Shown here: positions 1 to 7,466 of the stretch, piece by piece | Numbering within the stretch: the stretch's first letter is position 1 | Layout: each line of letters starts with the position of its first letter | Assembly: GCA_049670505.1 (NCBI GenBank) | Contig: JBATTK010000170.1 | Location: forward strand, 1-43,397 | Origin: JBATTK01 sp049670505 | Lineage (GTDB): Bacteria; Bacteroidota; Bacteroidia; Flavobacteriales; Flavobacteriaceae | Length of the DNA stretch: 43,397 bases | Direction of reading: 5' to 3' | The notes under the pieces: generated by a model | Told to the model about the DNA's origin: nothing | Databases searched by the model: none | What the model saw: only the letters and a program-made list of their open reading frames with translations | Position numbers and translations under genes: made by a program

Positions 1-1
1 T

Positions 2-268
2 ATTGAAAAAACCTATGATAAACTTCAAAAATTGACCCTTGCACATGAATATTATGATAAGGCAAAGGAGCTGGTATCTCCTAAAAATAAAATGCACTAT
101 GCACACCTTCTAAATAATATGGCAGAACACTGTGTGCTAGAGAACAACCTTAAATCAGCATTAATGTTGTTAGAACAAGCACTGGTCGTATACAAAGAAA
201 TTCTACCTTCTGATTCTTTGGTTATAAAAAAAGTAAATGATAGAATTAATTATCTCAAGAATAATTAA
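2..268 (+). CDS. TPR-repeat protein, C-terminal part (5' end outside window)
   Basis: The frame is open from the left edge (ATT at nt 2) to TAA at 266-268, so this is the last ~88 residues of a longer protein. The helical pattern (NNMAEHCVLENNLKSALMLL, then EQALVVYKEI) matches a tetratricopeptide repeat followed by a C-terminal capping helix. Such repeats mediate protein-protein contacts; no catalytic part lies within the window. It ends about 80 bp before the tRNA fragment and appears to lie outside the accessory island. Family assignment rests on the repeat pattern alone. Confidence 0.6.
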   Translation: MEKTYDKLQKLTLAHEYYDKAKELVSPKNKMHYAHLLNNMAEHCVLENNLKSALMLLEQALVVYKEILPSDSLVIKKVNDRINYLKNN

Positions 269-349
269 ATACTAGTTTTAGGGTATATTATGAGACTACC
301 AATATATATTAGTAATCTTGATGTTGCTGAATTTCAATAATATATATTC

Positions 350-372
350 ACTGGTTCGAGTCCAGTTCCCGC
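350..372 (+). other. tRNA 3' fragment (T-arm and acceptor strand), likely att site
   Basis: ACTGG-TTCGAGT-CCAGT is a textbook T-stem/loop, followed by a CCCGC acceptor strand. The upstream ~80 bp is AT-rich and holds no D-arm, anticodon arm or 5' acceptor half, so this is a tRNA tail and not a tRNA gene. A tRNA 3' end next to an integrase gene is the usual scar of site-specific integration. The tRNA identity cannot be determined from this part. Confidence 0.6.
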
Positions 373-379
373 TACAAAG

Positions 380-410
380 AAGCTCCTTGATTTCTCAAGG
401 AGCTTTTATT
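380..410 (+). terminator. Rho-independent terminator behind the tRNA fragment
   Basis: AGCTCCTTGA (381-390) pairs perfectly with TCAAGGAGCT (395-404) across a TTTC loop and is followed by a T-rich tail. It starts 8 bp after the tRNA acceptor strand, as expected for a tRNA terminator carried along with the tRNA 3' end. Confidence 0.8.
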
Positions 411-536
411 TTGGAATCAATTGATGCTTGCATCAATATTGAGGACAAAACCATAAGGATGCATTGCGAAGCAATGTCAGCTTCTTTGTACAAGCTTCCC
501 CTCATGGCCGATTCCGGAGCAGAGCGAAGGAATCAA

Positions 537-548
537 TCCAGTTCCCGC
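537..548 (+). repeat. Second copy of the tRNA tail TCCAGTTCCCGC
   Basis: This 12-mer repeats 361-372 exactly, in direct orientation, 176 bp further on and just before the integrase pseudogene. It is preceded by GAATCAA and not by a complete T-loop, so only the tRNA tail is duplicated. It may be a second or tandem attachment site. Confidence 0.45.
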
Positions 549-653
549 CACTAAATTAACCCATTGACTATCAGTAATTTAAAACTATTGCCAATGGATT
601 ATTTCTTTGATATATTGCAGACCGCATACGTTACCGCATACACGTCAACTGGA

Positions 654-1872
654 ATGACAAGGAAATTTATAGAACCAAGAATATATCATGGAGGGCCAAA
701 TTTTGATTTATCTAAAAGATGGTATGTCTATTATTCCTACGAACATCCTACTAAAAAGAATAAGGACGGGACGCCGGCTATGAAGCGCCAACCAACAATA
801 ACTTTAAGCATCAACAGAAAATACAAGACCAAGTCAGAACGGCTGTATCATTTAGGGACGGTAAGGAACGTGCTCCATGAAATGTTCCAAGAGGGCTGTT
901 CCCAAGGACAAGTTGAATCTTAATCCAGAATTTAAGTAGTATACGACCGGGGCCGCATTGGACCATGCATATTCACTTAAAGTGGCCGGTCTGTCCGAGA
1001 CATCGATCCCCGATTATCACAGTAGGTTTAACCGATTCAAGAAATACCTTGGGACAAAGAACCTCCTTAAAAAAAGTATTCTTAGTATCAGCAAACGGAC
1101 AGTAAATGAATATCTGAACGAAATTGCCAAAGCTTCCAGTCCCCGAAACAGAAACAATACTCGAATTGTCTTGAGCTCCCTGTTCGGTGAGTTGGAACGC
1201 AATGAGATCATTCCGAGAAACTTTATCGAGAGCATAAAGGTAAGTGAGACCAATTCCATCAGATATCAAACCTACCCCTTGGAAGTATTGGAAGGTTTGT
1301 TCTCATACATGAAAGAAAATGACCCATTATTGCTATTGTTCATCAAATTTGTCTCTTACAATTTTTTGCGCCCGATAGAGGTTTGTCGTTTAAAGGTGAA
1401 GGACGTTTCCTTGTCGCACAAACAGATATATTTTAAGGCAAAGAACAAGCCCCTAAAAACCAAGATCATCCCCGATATCGTAATCAAGGAAATAAAGCAC
1501 CTGGACTTTTCAATCCAGGATAATTTTTTGTTCACCCCCAGCGGTGTGGGTCCTTGGGATATAAAAGAAACCTATAGGCGTGGATATTTCACCGATAGGT
1601 TCAAAAAATTAAAGGAAAAATACAATAAACACCTTATTGAAAAGAGAGAAACACTTCAACTGGGCCTAGAATATACCATCTATTCATTTAGGCACACTTT
1701 TATTACGCTGCTCTTTAGAAAATTTCGGAAGGAATATGCCTATACCGAAACATGTGACAGATTAATGCTCATAACAGGTCATTCCACCTTGGACGCATTA
1801 AAGTCTTATTTGAAGGATATCGATGCGGAACTTCCCGAAGATTACCGCGGATTGCTGATGCTCGATTTTTGA
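654..1872 (+). pseudogene. Tyrosine recombinase (phage/ICE-type integrase), frameshifted
   Basis: The first segment starts at ATG 654 (MTRKFIEPRIYHGG..., WYVYYSYEHP), the N-terminal arm domain usual in flavobacterial integrases, and runs to a stop at 921-923. The continuation, LNPEFK-stop-YTTGAALDHAYSLKVAG, lies in another frame with an in-frame TAG at 937-939. After that the SAM-like core-binding and catalytic domains are open to 1872. The catalytic set is visible: Arg in FLRPIEVCRLK, Lys in KNKPLKTK, YSFRHTF in place of HxxR, GHSTLDA, and the nucleophile Tyr in LKSYLKD. Interruption by both a frameshift and a stop makes an active full-length enzyme unlikely; the C-terminal part alone would lack the arm domain. 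It sits next to duplicated tRNA tails, so it probably mediated insertion of the island. Confidence 0.8.
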
Positions 1873-1894
1873 ATATTCCAGCACGCACGATATC

Positions 1895-2079
1895 TCAGTG
1901 TAAAAAACGTTTGATCAGAAGTGTCTTATAATACCTTTTCAATTCCTCTTCCTCGGTAAGTTTACTCTCCATATCCACATTTGTTTGTTTTCGTGTCAAA
2001 AAATAGCTTCGACCTCCTCTATTGTCAAAGCCTCTATGATAACATGCATAATTTTACCCGCCGTCACGCCGATTTCCAT
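1895..2079 (-). pseudogene. Two tiny frames, possible winged-helix (PF10771-like) remnant
   Basis: The 290 bp after the integrase hold two short minus-strand frames. One at 1996-2079 encodes 27 aa beginning MEIGVTAGKIMHVI, which resembles the start of small winged-helix proteins of the PF10771 type (consensus VTAGKIWHVL). The other at 1895-1972 encodes 25 aa (MESKLTEEEELKRYYKTLL). Neither is long enough for a complete domain. I read the region as a decayed small gene; the resemblance is short and tentative. Confidence 0.3.
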
Positions 2080-2137
2080 CTTGTATTTCAGTTTTTTAGA
2101 ATTTTTCTAATATACATTATCTAAATCTGTGTTATGC

Positions 2138-2157
2138 ATCCTTTATTTGAACTTTAA
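2138..2157 (-). repeat. Boundary motif copy 1 (B type, GG variant)
   Basis: Minus strand reads AAAGTTCAAATAAAGGAT. It lies 6 bp after the stop of the 142-aa gene upstream on the minus strand, so here it marks a gene end. Confidence 0.6.
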
Positions 2158-2163
2158 TTATAA

Positions 2164-2592
2164 TTATTCGACTAACAGTTTCATATTGGACTTCCAGAAA
2201 TTCCGCATTTGCGATTTCAGATTATTCAATCTATCCACAGTATCATTTTTAAAATTATCGGGGAATGAATCCCGCATTATCAATCTCAAATCTGCATTGC
2301 ATTGTGAATCTATATTAATAAACAAGTCATTTACTATTAGTACATGGCCAGCATGAAATCTCTCCCATGTGAATTCTTCTTTCCCGGACGTCATGAATAA
2401 ATAACCATTTTGTTTAAATGCTTCAAACACCTCTTTCTCATCAAACTTAACTTTGTTAAAGTATTTCCTCGAAATATTATTTATAATGTATGGCACGTCA
2501 TAGGCTACATTCTTACTTGTCCTTCTTTTTCTTTTACTCTTACGGTAAAATTGCTCAACAAGCCTAGTTAGAAAGATTTTCCTTGGATTCAT
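2164..2592 (-). CDS. Hypothetical protein, 142 aa
   Basis: I do not recognise a family. The N-terminus is very basic (MNPRKIFLTRLVEQFYRKSKRKRR), followed by a mixed alpha/beta region with aromatics (FMTSGKEEFTWERFHAGHVLIVND) and a charged helical end. There is no signal peptide or membrane segment, so a cytoplasmic protein is likely. It starts at ATG 2592, 30 bp downstream of boundary motif copy 2, and ends 6 bp before copy 1, so it is bracketed by the motif on both sides. Cargo of the accessory region; function unknown. Confidence 0.6.
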   Translation of the reverse strand: MNPRKIFLTRLVEQFYRKSKRKRRTSKNVAYDVPYIINNISRKYFNKVKFDEKEVFEAFKQNGYLFMTSGKEEFTWERFHAGHVLIVNDLFINIDSQCNADLRLIMRDSFPDNFKNDTVDRLNNLKSQMRNFWKSNMKLLVE

Positions 2593-2621
2593 AGTTTTGC
2601 TAAAAGTAGGTATCTGCTCTT

Positions 2622-2641
2622 ATCCTTTATTTAAACTTTGT
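2622..2641 (-). repeat. Boundary motif copy 2 (B type, GG variant)
   Basis: Minus strand reads AAAGTTTAAATAAAGGAT, 30 bp upstream of the ATG at 2592. TAACACAG and TTCTAAAAAACT also occur just before this copy and again just after copy 1. Confidence 0.55.
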
Positions 2642-2666
2642 CTTGGCCAAGTTTTTTAGAACTGTG

Positions 2667-3029
2667 TTAATCGCGTTTAAATATTTTTAACTGATAATGG
2701 GAAGTGCTGTCAGGTTGATGAATTTCCAGAGTATGTTTTCCACTAGGTTTAAAGATTGGCATCTCGATGGATTTTTCCTTGGAAATCTCAGAATTCAGGC
2801 GATAATTAAACGTGAAGTTGGTAAGGGGTTTTTGAAAATTAAATTGAAAGGAGGTCGAATCTTGGTCAATACCTTTACTTCCAGAAATCAAATTGTCGAA
2901 ATCACTCCAGTCCTTATCAAACAATCCGCTATTTGCTTCTTTCTCGGAATTGAGCTGAGGGTTTTGTTGAGCATGAATATTCATCACACCTATTAGGAGT
3001 AACATGTTCAAAAAGTGTAAGTTCTTCAT
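2667..3029 (-). CDS. Small secreted protein, 120 aa
   Basis: Start chosen at ATG 3029 because MKNLHFLNMLLLIGVMNIHA is a complete signal peptide with probable cleavage after HAQ; the frame is open upstream but the extra residues would spoil the signal. The mature part is Asp/Ser/Asn-rich (LFDKDWSDFDNLISGSKGID) with alternating beta-strand-like segments at the end (KHTLEIHQPDSTSHYQLKIF). No known domain recognised. Exported, probably periplasmic. It follows the 90-aa gene in the same direction without an obvious own terminator. Confidence 0.6.
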   Translation of the reverse strand: MKNLHFLNMLLLIGVMNIHAQQNPQLNSEKEANSGLFDKDWSDFDNLISGSKGIDQDSTSFQFNFQKPLTNFTFNYRLNSEISKEKSIEMPIFKPSGKHTLEIHQPDSTSHYQLKIFKRD

Positions 3030-3146
3030 TTTGCAAATATTTACCATTTCAGCCAACTTGTTATATTTCTAATAAAGATACTCTTTTTCCAAAATTTCCT
3101 CGTATGAATCAAATAATATGAATTGCTCCGTTCCCCAAATATAGCA

Positions 3147-3166
3147 ATCGTTTTATTGAACTTTTG
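3147..3166 (-). repeat. Boundary motif copy 3 (A type)
   Basis: Minus strand reads AAAGTTCAATAAAACGAT. The TAA stop (3153-3155) of the 90-aa gene lies inside the motif. Flanking similarity to copy 5 extends ~12 bp further (plus strand CCCC-AAATA ahead of the motif). Confidence 0.65.
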
Positions 3167-3425
3167 TATTTATCAACTCTCTTACAGAGGCTACAAAGTT
3201 TACATTTTCTTTTAACCATAAATCAAAATCGTGTGAGCCAATATTTATCAAATAAGGTGCTCCACCTCCATGATATTCAGCAAAAGGATAAAACTTAATC
3301 CAATTGTCATGTCGGTTTTTGTAAAAAATGAACCAGTTTTCAGAATATATGTTTTCCTTTTCTAGCTTTAGTGATTGAACTAAATCTTCTGTAAAACCAT
3401 AGAACTCAAACTCCTTATACTTCAT
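3153..3425 (-). CDS. Hypothetical protein, 90 aa
   Basis: A small cytoplasmic protein rich in aromatics (NWFIFYKNRHDNWIKFYPFAEYHGGG, then HDFDLWLKENVNF). No family recognised; the compact aromatic fold could suit an immunity-type or SUKH-like protein, which is speculation. The ATG (3423-3425) overlaps boundary motif copy 4 (B type) and the TAA is embedded in copy 3 (A type), so the gene is exactly framed by one copy of each. It follows the 68-aa gene with a gap filled almost entirely by the motif. Confidence 0.6.
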   Translation of the reverse strand: MKYKEFEFYGFTEDLVQSLKLEKENIYSENWFIFYKNRHDNWIKFYPFAEYHGGGAPYLINIGSHDFDLWLKENVNFVASVRELINTKVQ

Positions 3426-3443
3426 CGTTTATTTGAACTATTA
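3424..3443 (-). repeat. Boundary motif copy 4 (B type)
   Basis: Minus strand reads TAGTTCAAATAAACGATG; the last three bases are the start codon of the 90-aa gene. It fills the space between that start and the TAG (3446-3448) of the upstream gene. Confidence 0.65.
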
Positions 3444-3445
3444 AG

Positions 3446-3652
3446 CTAATTCTTTAAAAGATGATTTAGTTGTTCTTTCATAATTGTGAACTGAACAATA
3501 TTTAACGAGGGACAAAAAACTGGTTTTCCTATTTCTCCCGTCAAAGTTTTAGAACCATCACTTGATTCATACCAATAACTTTTTGCTCTAAGCTCTGATA
3601 GTGACTCTAATACTTCATCTGCTCTATATCCGCTTACATCTAATTTAATCAC
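3446..3652 (-). CDS. Hypothetical protein, 68 aa
   Basis: Starts with GTG at 3650-3652 (no ATG fits) and reads MIKLDVSGYRADEVLESLSELRAKSYWYESSDGSKTL. The first half resembles a beta-alpha unit, the second is beta-rich; no family recognised. Soluble and cytoplasmic by composition. It ends 2 bp before boundary motif copy 4. The unusual start codon and small size make this less secure than its neighbours, but the frame follows the same orientation and spacing as the other cargo. Confidence 0.5.
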   Translation of the reverse strand: MIKLDVSGYRADEVLESLSELRAKSYWYESSDGSKTLTGEIGKPVFCPSLNIVQFTIMKEQLNHLLKN

Positions 3653-3724
3653 TATTGGTTGCCAATGGATTTTGTGACCAATAATGTTATTTTTTCAGTA
3701 ATGCAACAGACCAAAGGGTGGATT

Positions 3725-4534
3725 TTAAACACATCTGTTATTGCAAAGGAACGTTCTAGGAGTTGTTTTTGTGAAGAATTTAAATTCTTTTATAAAATGT
3801 GCCTGGTCCGAATAATTGGCCTGGTGGGCTATTTGTGTCAATGACATGGTGGATTTCGAAATAAGTTCAACTACATAATTAATTCGTACAATACGAGCAA
3901 ATTCCTTAGGCAATACACCTACCCGGTCAAGAAATTTGTATTGCAAGGCTCTCCTCGACATTTTCATTGATTTTTGAAGCTCATATATCTTTAAATTTCC
4001 TTTCTTTTCTTTGATAGAATTTATAGCATAATCTATCTCCAAATTCGAGCTTGAGGGCAATTTGGATGGGATTAGGTTCATTTTAAGAAAATGTTCAATG
4101 TGCACTAATTTTTCCTGAATCGTTGTTTCACTTGGTAAAATCCCCTCTGTTTTAGCAACATCCCTTTTCAATACCTGATCTATGCCAACACCTAATTCGG
4201 TTATTTTGTACATGGGTATATTGGTTAGGCGGTATAATTTATTTGGAAAGAATCTAACACCAAGAAGGTGAATATCATTTACGGCATTAGATATCTTGAC
4301 AGCGGTTTTTTTTTGTCCAAGTAGCAGTGGCTCGTTTTTCACGGTGGCATTTGAACAGTTTGAGTTTACATTTATCAAATCGTGAACGGCGCCTAAATTA
4401 AATACCAGATTTATGCTGCCACTAGGCAATACAAGTCCGCCAAATTTAACAAGCTCTTTTGGAGAATGGCGGATCACCCAATAATATTCCACAATATCAG
4501 ATAGCTCATTAGAAGGGTTGAACGTCATTTTCAT
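3725..4534 (-). CDS. AraC-family transcriptional regulator
   Basis: Start chosen at ATG 4534 (MKMTFNPSNELSDIVEYYW); the frame is open further up but has no family-like sequence. The N-terminal half resembles the DUF6597-type sensor region (FGGLVLPSGSINLVFNLG, LLGVRFFPNKLY). The C-terminal ~100 residues carry two helix-turn-helix units typical of AraC/XylS (IYELQKSMKMSRRALQYKF; SLTQIAHQANYSDQAHFIKE followed by FKFFTKTTPRTFL). It is divergent from two secreted NTF2-like genes starting 88 bp away, so it probably controls them and itself from the shared region. A paralogous regulator lies at 33217-34047. Confidence 0.85.
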   Translation of the reverse strand: MKMTFNPSNELSDIVEYYWVIRHSPKELVKFGGLVLPSGSINLVFNLGAVHDLINVNSNCSNATVKNEPLLLGQKKTAVKISNAVNDIHLLGVRFFPNKLYRLTNIPMYKITELGVGIDQVLKRDVAKTEGILPSETTIQEKLVHIEHFLKMNLIPSKLPSSSNLEIDYAINSIKEKKGNLKIYELQKSMKMSRRALQYKFLDRVGVLPKEFARIVRINYVVELISKSTMSLTQIAHQANYSDQAHFIKEFKFFTKTTPRTFLCNNRCV

Positions 4535-4622
4535 GCTTAGTATTTTGGCTTTTAACTTAGAATGGATTTGCCATTTTTTACAATTCCCACTGTCCAAAGC
4601 TACTTATTTTTGGTTAAAACAA

Positions 4623-5045
4623 ATGATGAAACGATGGTGTAATCTATTAGTTCTGGCAATACTAATTATAATCACAACGGCAAATGTACAGGATATGGAA
4701 GAAGAAATAAATATACCCATTCAATACTATTTCGAAGGGACCGCCAATGGTGATATTGAAAAGCTCAAAAAAGGATTCCATCCTGAATGCAAAATATATT
4801 TCGTAGACTCAACTGAAAAAATGGCCTTCTATACACAATCGGAATTTCATGACCTGGTAAAGAAAAATCATGGCAAAGCGAAACGGATAAACAAACTTAT
4901 TTATGTTGACAGGTCCAATAACACTGCCTTGGCCAAAACCCGTTCCGATTTTCCAACATTCTACTTTATTGATTACTTGATCTTGCTACAAATAGAAGGT
5001 TCATGGAAAATAGTGAGTAAATCCACCACTACCTACAAAAAATGA
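4623..5045 (+). CDS. Secreted NTF2-like protein (putative lumazine-binding type)
   Basis: ATG at 4623 gives MMKRWCNLLVLAILIIITTA, an export signal; the frame extends upstream only through sequence antisense to the regulator. The mature ~115 residues follow the NTF2-like pattern of PF12893: helix INIPIQYYFEGTANGDIEKL, GFHPECKIYF, INKLIYVDRSNNTALAK, and the closing strands FIDYLILLQIEGSWKIVSKS. These cone-shaped domains bind small molecules or act as enzymes, and no catalytic residues can be claimed. Its stop overlaps the start of the next gene (ATGA), so the two are co-translated. Exported to the periplasm. Confidence 0.75.
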   Translation: MMKRWCNLLVLAILIIITTANVQDMEEEINIPIQYYFEGTANGDIEKLKKGFHPECKIYFVDSTEKMAFYTQSEFHDLVKKNHGKAKRINKLIYVDRSNNTALAKTRSDFPTFYFIDYLILLQIEGSWKIVSKSTTTYKK

Positions 5046-5497
5046 GCACCTGTAGCAGAATCGGCTTTTTCATACTTGCACTAATGTTTAAGTCAACTTT
5101 TGGACAGTCCATGGACACTGAAGAAAAAAAACTGGTTTGGAAAGTAGAAAAGAAATACTGGGGAAGTATTGAGGGGAAAGACATAAAGATTTATGGATCA
5201 CTATTACATCCGGAATTCACGGATTGGCCTAAATTCACGGATGACCCCTTAGGCTCATCCGAGGGTATGCTGCTGTTTATAGGCGATCTATTTAGAAATC
5301 ATCAAGACATTCAAGCTGACATATCGCCCAATAAAATCAGGATATTGGACTTATATGCCCTAGTTTATTTAACGGTCAAGATTTCCCTGGTAGATACCTC
5401 CGGAACAAAAAAAGAAGAGAATTTCAGAATTCTTCATATTTGGCATAAATGCAATGATAAATGGCTCCTGCTAGGCGGTATGCAGAGTGGGGCATAA
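5042..5497 (+). CDS. Secreted SnoaL/DUF4440-like NTF2-fold protein
   Basis: The ATG overlaps the previous stop as ATGA. A signal peptide (MSTCSRIGFFILALMFKSTF, cleavage near GQS) precedes an NTF2-like domain: VWKVEKKYWGSIEGKDIKIY, SLLHPEFTDWP, RILDLYALVYLTVKISLV, RILHIWHKCNDKWLLLGG. The last motif (H-x-W-x4-D-K-W) is typical of DUF4440/SnoaL polyketide cyclase-like proteins. With the upstream gene it makes an exported pair under the divergent AraC regulator. These are the only plus-strand genes in the 2-15 kb accessory region. Confidence 0.75.
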   Translation: MSTCSRIGFFILALMFKSTFGQSMDTEEKKLVWKVEKKYWGSIEGKDIKIYGSLLHPEFTDWPKFTDDPLGSSEGMLLFIGDLFRNHQDIQADISPNKIRILDLYALVYLTVKISLVDTSGTKKEENFRILHIWHKCNDKWLLLGGMQSGA

Positions 5498-5558
5498 ATC
5501 CAATTCAAGAAATACCAAAAAAAAGCCAAAAAATTTCCTTTACCCGCAAATAGTGCCG

Positions 5559-5578
5559 ATCGTTTTATTGAACTTTAC
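5559..5578 (-). repeat. Boundary motif copy 5 (A type)
   Basis: Minus strand reads AAAGTTCAATAAAACGAT. The stop codon of parE (5575-5577) lies at its edge. On the plus strand it is preceded by CCCGCAAATAGTGCCG, aligning with CCCCAAATATAGCA before copy 3. Confidence 0.65.
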
Positions 5579-5877
5579 TTTAAGTGTTTTGGAAAATCCA
5601 TTCTACCTACCAAAACCCTAACAATAAATATTCCCTCTTGATTGATATAGTAGAATATTATATGTGATTTGTACCTAAACCGCAAAAGCATTTGATTCTT
5701 TACTGCCACATATCTCCTACCTAAGTCGGGGTTCTTTGCCAGTTCTCCCAAAATCGACTTCAAGCCACGTGCGTACTTTAAGGATTGGTTTTCTCCAAAC
5801 TTCTCCAAAGTGTATTTGGCAATGGACTTTATATCGCTTTTTGCCTTGACACTTATTACATACTTATTTTCCGACAT
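5575..5877 (-). CDS. parE: ParE/RelE-family toxin
   Basis: 100 aa, the usual length for the family. KAKSDIKSIAKYTLEKFG, KYARGLKSILGELAKNPDLGRR and FRYKSHIIFYYINQEGIFIVRVLVGRMD match the ParE fold (helical hairpin, then an antiparallel sheet with a terminal RVLVGRMD strand). ParE toxins poison DNA gyrase; RelE relatives cleave mRNA, and the sequence alone does not fix the target. The start overlaps the end of the antitoxin gene by 14 bp, so the pair is translationally coupled. The stop is embedded in boundary motif copy 5. Confidence 0.9.
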   Translation of the reverse strand: MSENKYVISVKAKSDIKSIAKYTLEKFGENQSLKYARGLKSILGELAKNPDLGRRYVAVKNQMLLRFRYKSHIIFYYINQEGIFIVRVLVGRMDFPKHLK

Positions 5878-6115
5878 TGTACTCGTTTATGGCTTCCTCC
5901 CAAATACTATCTATGGTTGCATCGGACGGACCACTTTCAATTCCTTCTATCAATGCCTCGTTTAAATCTACTATTCGCTTTCTACGCTCTTGGTCTTTTC
6001 GAATAATATCCCTGACATATTCGCTATCGTTAGTATAAAAACCTTGCTCTATCAAGCTTTTGACATAAGCATCTTGTTGTTCTGTAAATGTGATAGATTT
6101 TCTAATTACTGCCAT
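5864..6115 (-). CDS. parD: ParD-family antitoxin (ribbon-helix-helix)
   Basis: 83 aa. The N-terminal ribbon-helix-helix (MAVIRKSITFTEQQDAYVKS, EQGFYTNDSEYVRDIIRKDQ) binds DNA as a dimer, and the acidic C-terminus (LNEALIEGIESGPSDATIDS) wraps the toxin. It is first in the operon, as usual for parDE, and overlaps parE by 14 bp. A near-perfect palindrome directly before the start codon is the likely autoregulatory operator. Motif copy 6 lies 60 bp upstream and copy 5 closes the unit, so the pair moves as one block in appearance. Confidence 0.9.
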   Translation of the reverse strand: MAVIRKSITFTEQQDAYVKSLIEQGFYTNDSEYVRDIIRKDQERRKRIVDLNEALIEGIESGPSDATIDSIWEEAINEYNVGK

Positions 6116-6117
6116 AA

Positions 6118-6144
6118 TGAACCAATATTATTAATAATGGTTCA
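6118..6144 (-). promoter_or_regulatory. Palindromic operator of parDE
   Basis: A 27-bp near-perfect inverted repeat: TGAACCA at one end, TGGTTCA at the other, around an AT-rich centre containing TTATTAATAA. It ends 2 bp from the parD start codon. ParD proteins bind such palindromes as ribbon-helix-helix dimers to repress their own operon. Confidence 0.7.
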
Positions 6145-6174
6145 ATTTAAGTATAAAATTTGGGGAAAGCAACA

Positions 6175-6194
6175 ATCGTTTATTTAGACTTTAA
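6175..6194 (-). repeat. Boundary motif copy 6 (B type)
   Basis: Minus strand reads AAAGTCTAAATAAACGAT, 60 bp upstream of parD. On the plus strand the preceding AGCAACA matches the AGCA before copy 3. The motif itself closes as TCGTT...AACGA, a 5-bp inverted repeat. Confidence 0.6.
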
Positions 6195-6268
6195 CGATCT
6201 TGTACGACATAGTCCTTATTTTGTCGTGACCAATGTACTGGAAGTTATTCAGTACTTTAAAAAGAATG

Positions 6269-6294
6269 GCGGTTTCGACAGACCCTAAAACCGC
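6269..6294 (-). terminator. Hairpin downstream of the DUF4421 gene
   Basis: GCGGTTT (6269-6275) pairs with AAACCGC (6288-6294) over a 12-nt loop. On the minus strand the stem is followed by ATTCTTTTT, so it could terminate transcripts coming from the DUF4421 operon ~100 bp upstream. Confidence 0.5.
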
Positions 6295-6391
6295 TATTGC
6301 CCACATACCTTCATTCCATAGGTTACCTCTAAGCGGTTGTATTTTTTAAGGATAATTTTATGCCGTAGAGCAGGTATCTTCTAAGCAAACA

Positions 6392-7405
6392 TCACTGGCC
6401 AAGTTTTTTATTCATCCAATTAAAAGGTTTTTGAACCATTTTTGGCGCATTAAACCGATATCCGAAATACAATTTGCCGTATAGCTTGTTGTTTACCACA
6501 CTTGTGGTTTTATCCTCATTGTACCAATTGAAATCAAAATTCATATTTAGCCCAAAAATTACCTTTCTAGAACTGTACCCCAATTGCATGCCACCATCCA
6601 ATGTGGCTATCAAATGATTGTTCCGCTCAATTAAATCCGTAGCAGCTTCTTCTTCGTAAGCCGAAAAACGCATCCCTAATCCCGGAGAAATATATTGGGA
6701 AATAAACCAGTTTTGGTGAACCGCCCAGGTAAAATAATAGCTGGCTGCCAGCTGCACGTCTATAGCGTTTTCCACCATTTTTGAGCCTTCCACCAGGTTT
6801 GAGAACCTGTTATAACTGTAGTTTATTGTAGGTACAAAACTCCCTGCACTTTTACGTTGCCATTCGGTTTGATAGACCACGTTTCTCAAGGAGAATTTTG
6901 GATTCAGCACATAGGATGTAGATCCTCCCCATCTGCGTACCCTAAATTCCGGGAATTGTAAGTATGCATCTTCGCCTTCTATCCAATTTGGCAAAAAATC
7001 GCCCGTATTTTCCACATAGTATCCCTGGGTACTGGCGTATTGTACTTCCTGGGTCCAGTTTCCCAAAAAAAAACGGAAACGATAGTCCGTAAAGGAAGAT
7101 TTCCCTTTTATGGCATCATCGTCGTTTCCTGGTAGGAATTTTGGGGAAAAACCAATGCTAGCGCCCATAAATTCATAATCTAGCGAAAGGTCGATCCTAA
7201 GGCTGGAATTAGGTACCAACTCTAGCCTGGTATTGGTGGATCGATCATATACCCTATAGGCATCCGTCTGTGTATCCAGATTCACCTTAATAATGATCTT
7301 ATCCACATAGGACAGGATAGCGGTTGAATCCGATTCCTTTGATTTCTGACCGAAGGTAAGGTTGACCATTAAACACAGCCCTAAGAAAATGGTGTTCGCG
7401 CGCAT
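6392..7405 (-). CDS. DUF4421 family outer-envelope protein
   Basis: Start set at ATG 7405 because MRANTIFLGLCLMVNLTFG is a signal peptide; the longer frame begins with a TTG and lacks one. The ~318-residue mature protein matches DUF4421: YVDKIIIKVNLDTQTDAYRV, LVPNSSLRIDLSLDYEFMGA, SIGFSPKFLPGNDDDAIKGK, LGNWTQEVQYASTQGYYVEN, then alternating amphipathic strands ending LYGKLYFGYRFNAPK. The strand pattern suggests an outer-membrane beta-barrel; function is unknown. It lies 61 bp downstream of a secreted CsgG/LpoB-like protein in the same direction, so the two may act together at the cell surface. Confidence 0.8.
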   Translation of the reverse strand: MRANTIFLGLCLMVNLTFGQKSKESDSTAILSYVDKIIIKVNLDTQTDAYRVYDRSTNTRLELVPNSSLRIDLSLDYEFMGASIGFSPKFLPGNDDDAIKGKSSFTDYRFRFFLGNWTQEVQYASTQGYYVENTGDFLPNWIEGEDAYLQFPEFRVRRWGGSTSYVLNPKFSLRNVVYQTEWQRKSAGSFVPTINYSYNRFSNLVEGSKMVENAIDVQLAASYYFTWAVHQNWFISQYISPGLGMRFSAYEEEAATDLIERNNHLIATLDGGMQLGYSSRKVIFGLNMNFDFNWYNEDKTTSVVNNKLYGKLYFGYRFNAPKMVQKPFNWMNKKLGQ

Positions 7406-7466
7406 ATGGTCCGGCCTGCTATTTTTTGATGAGCATACTAAAGTAACATATCCGTAGTGGCCATGG

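Noticed and set aside
350..372. Complete tRNA gene
   Set aside because: No D-arm, anticodon arm or 5' acceptor half upstream; only the 3' part is present.
590..3671. Shared 12-mer TGCCAATGGATT as an att core
   Set aside because: Exact 12-mers repeat by chance many times in a 43-kb window; flanks do not match.
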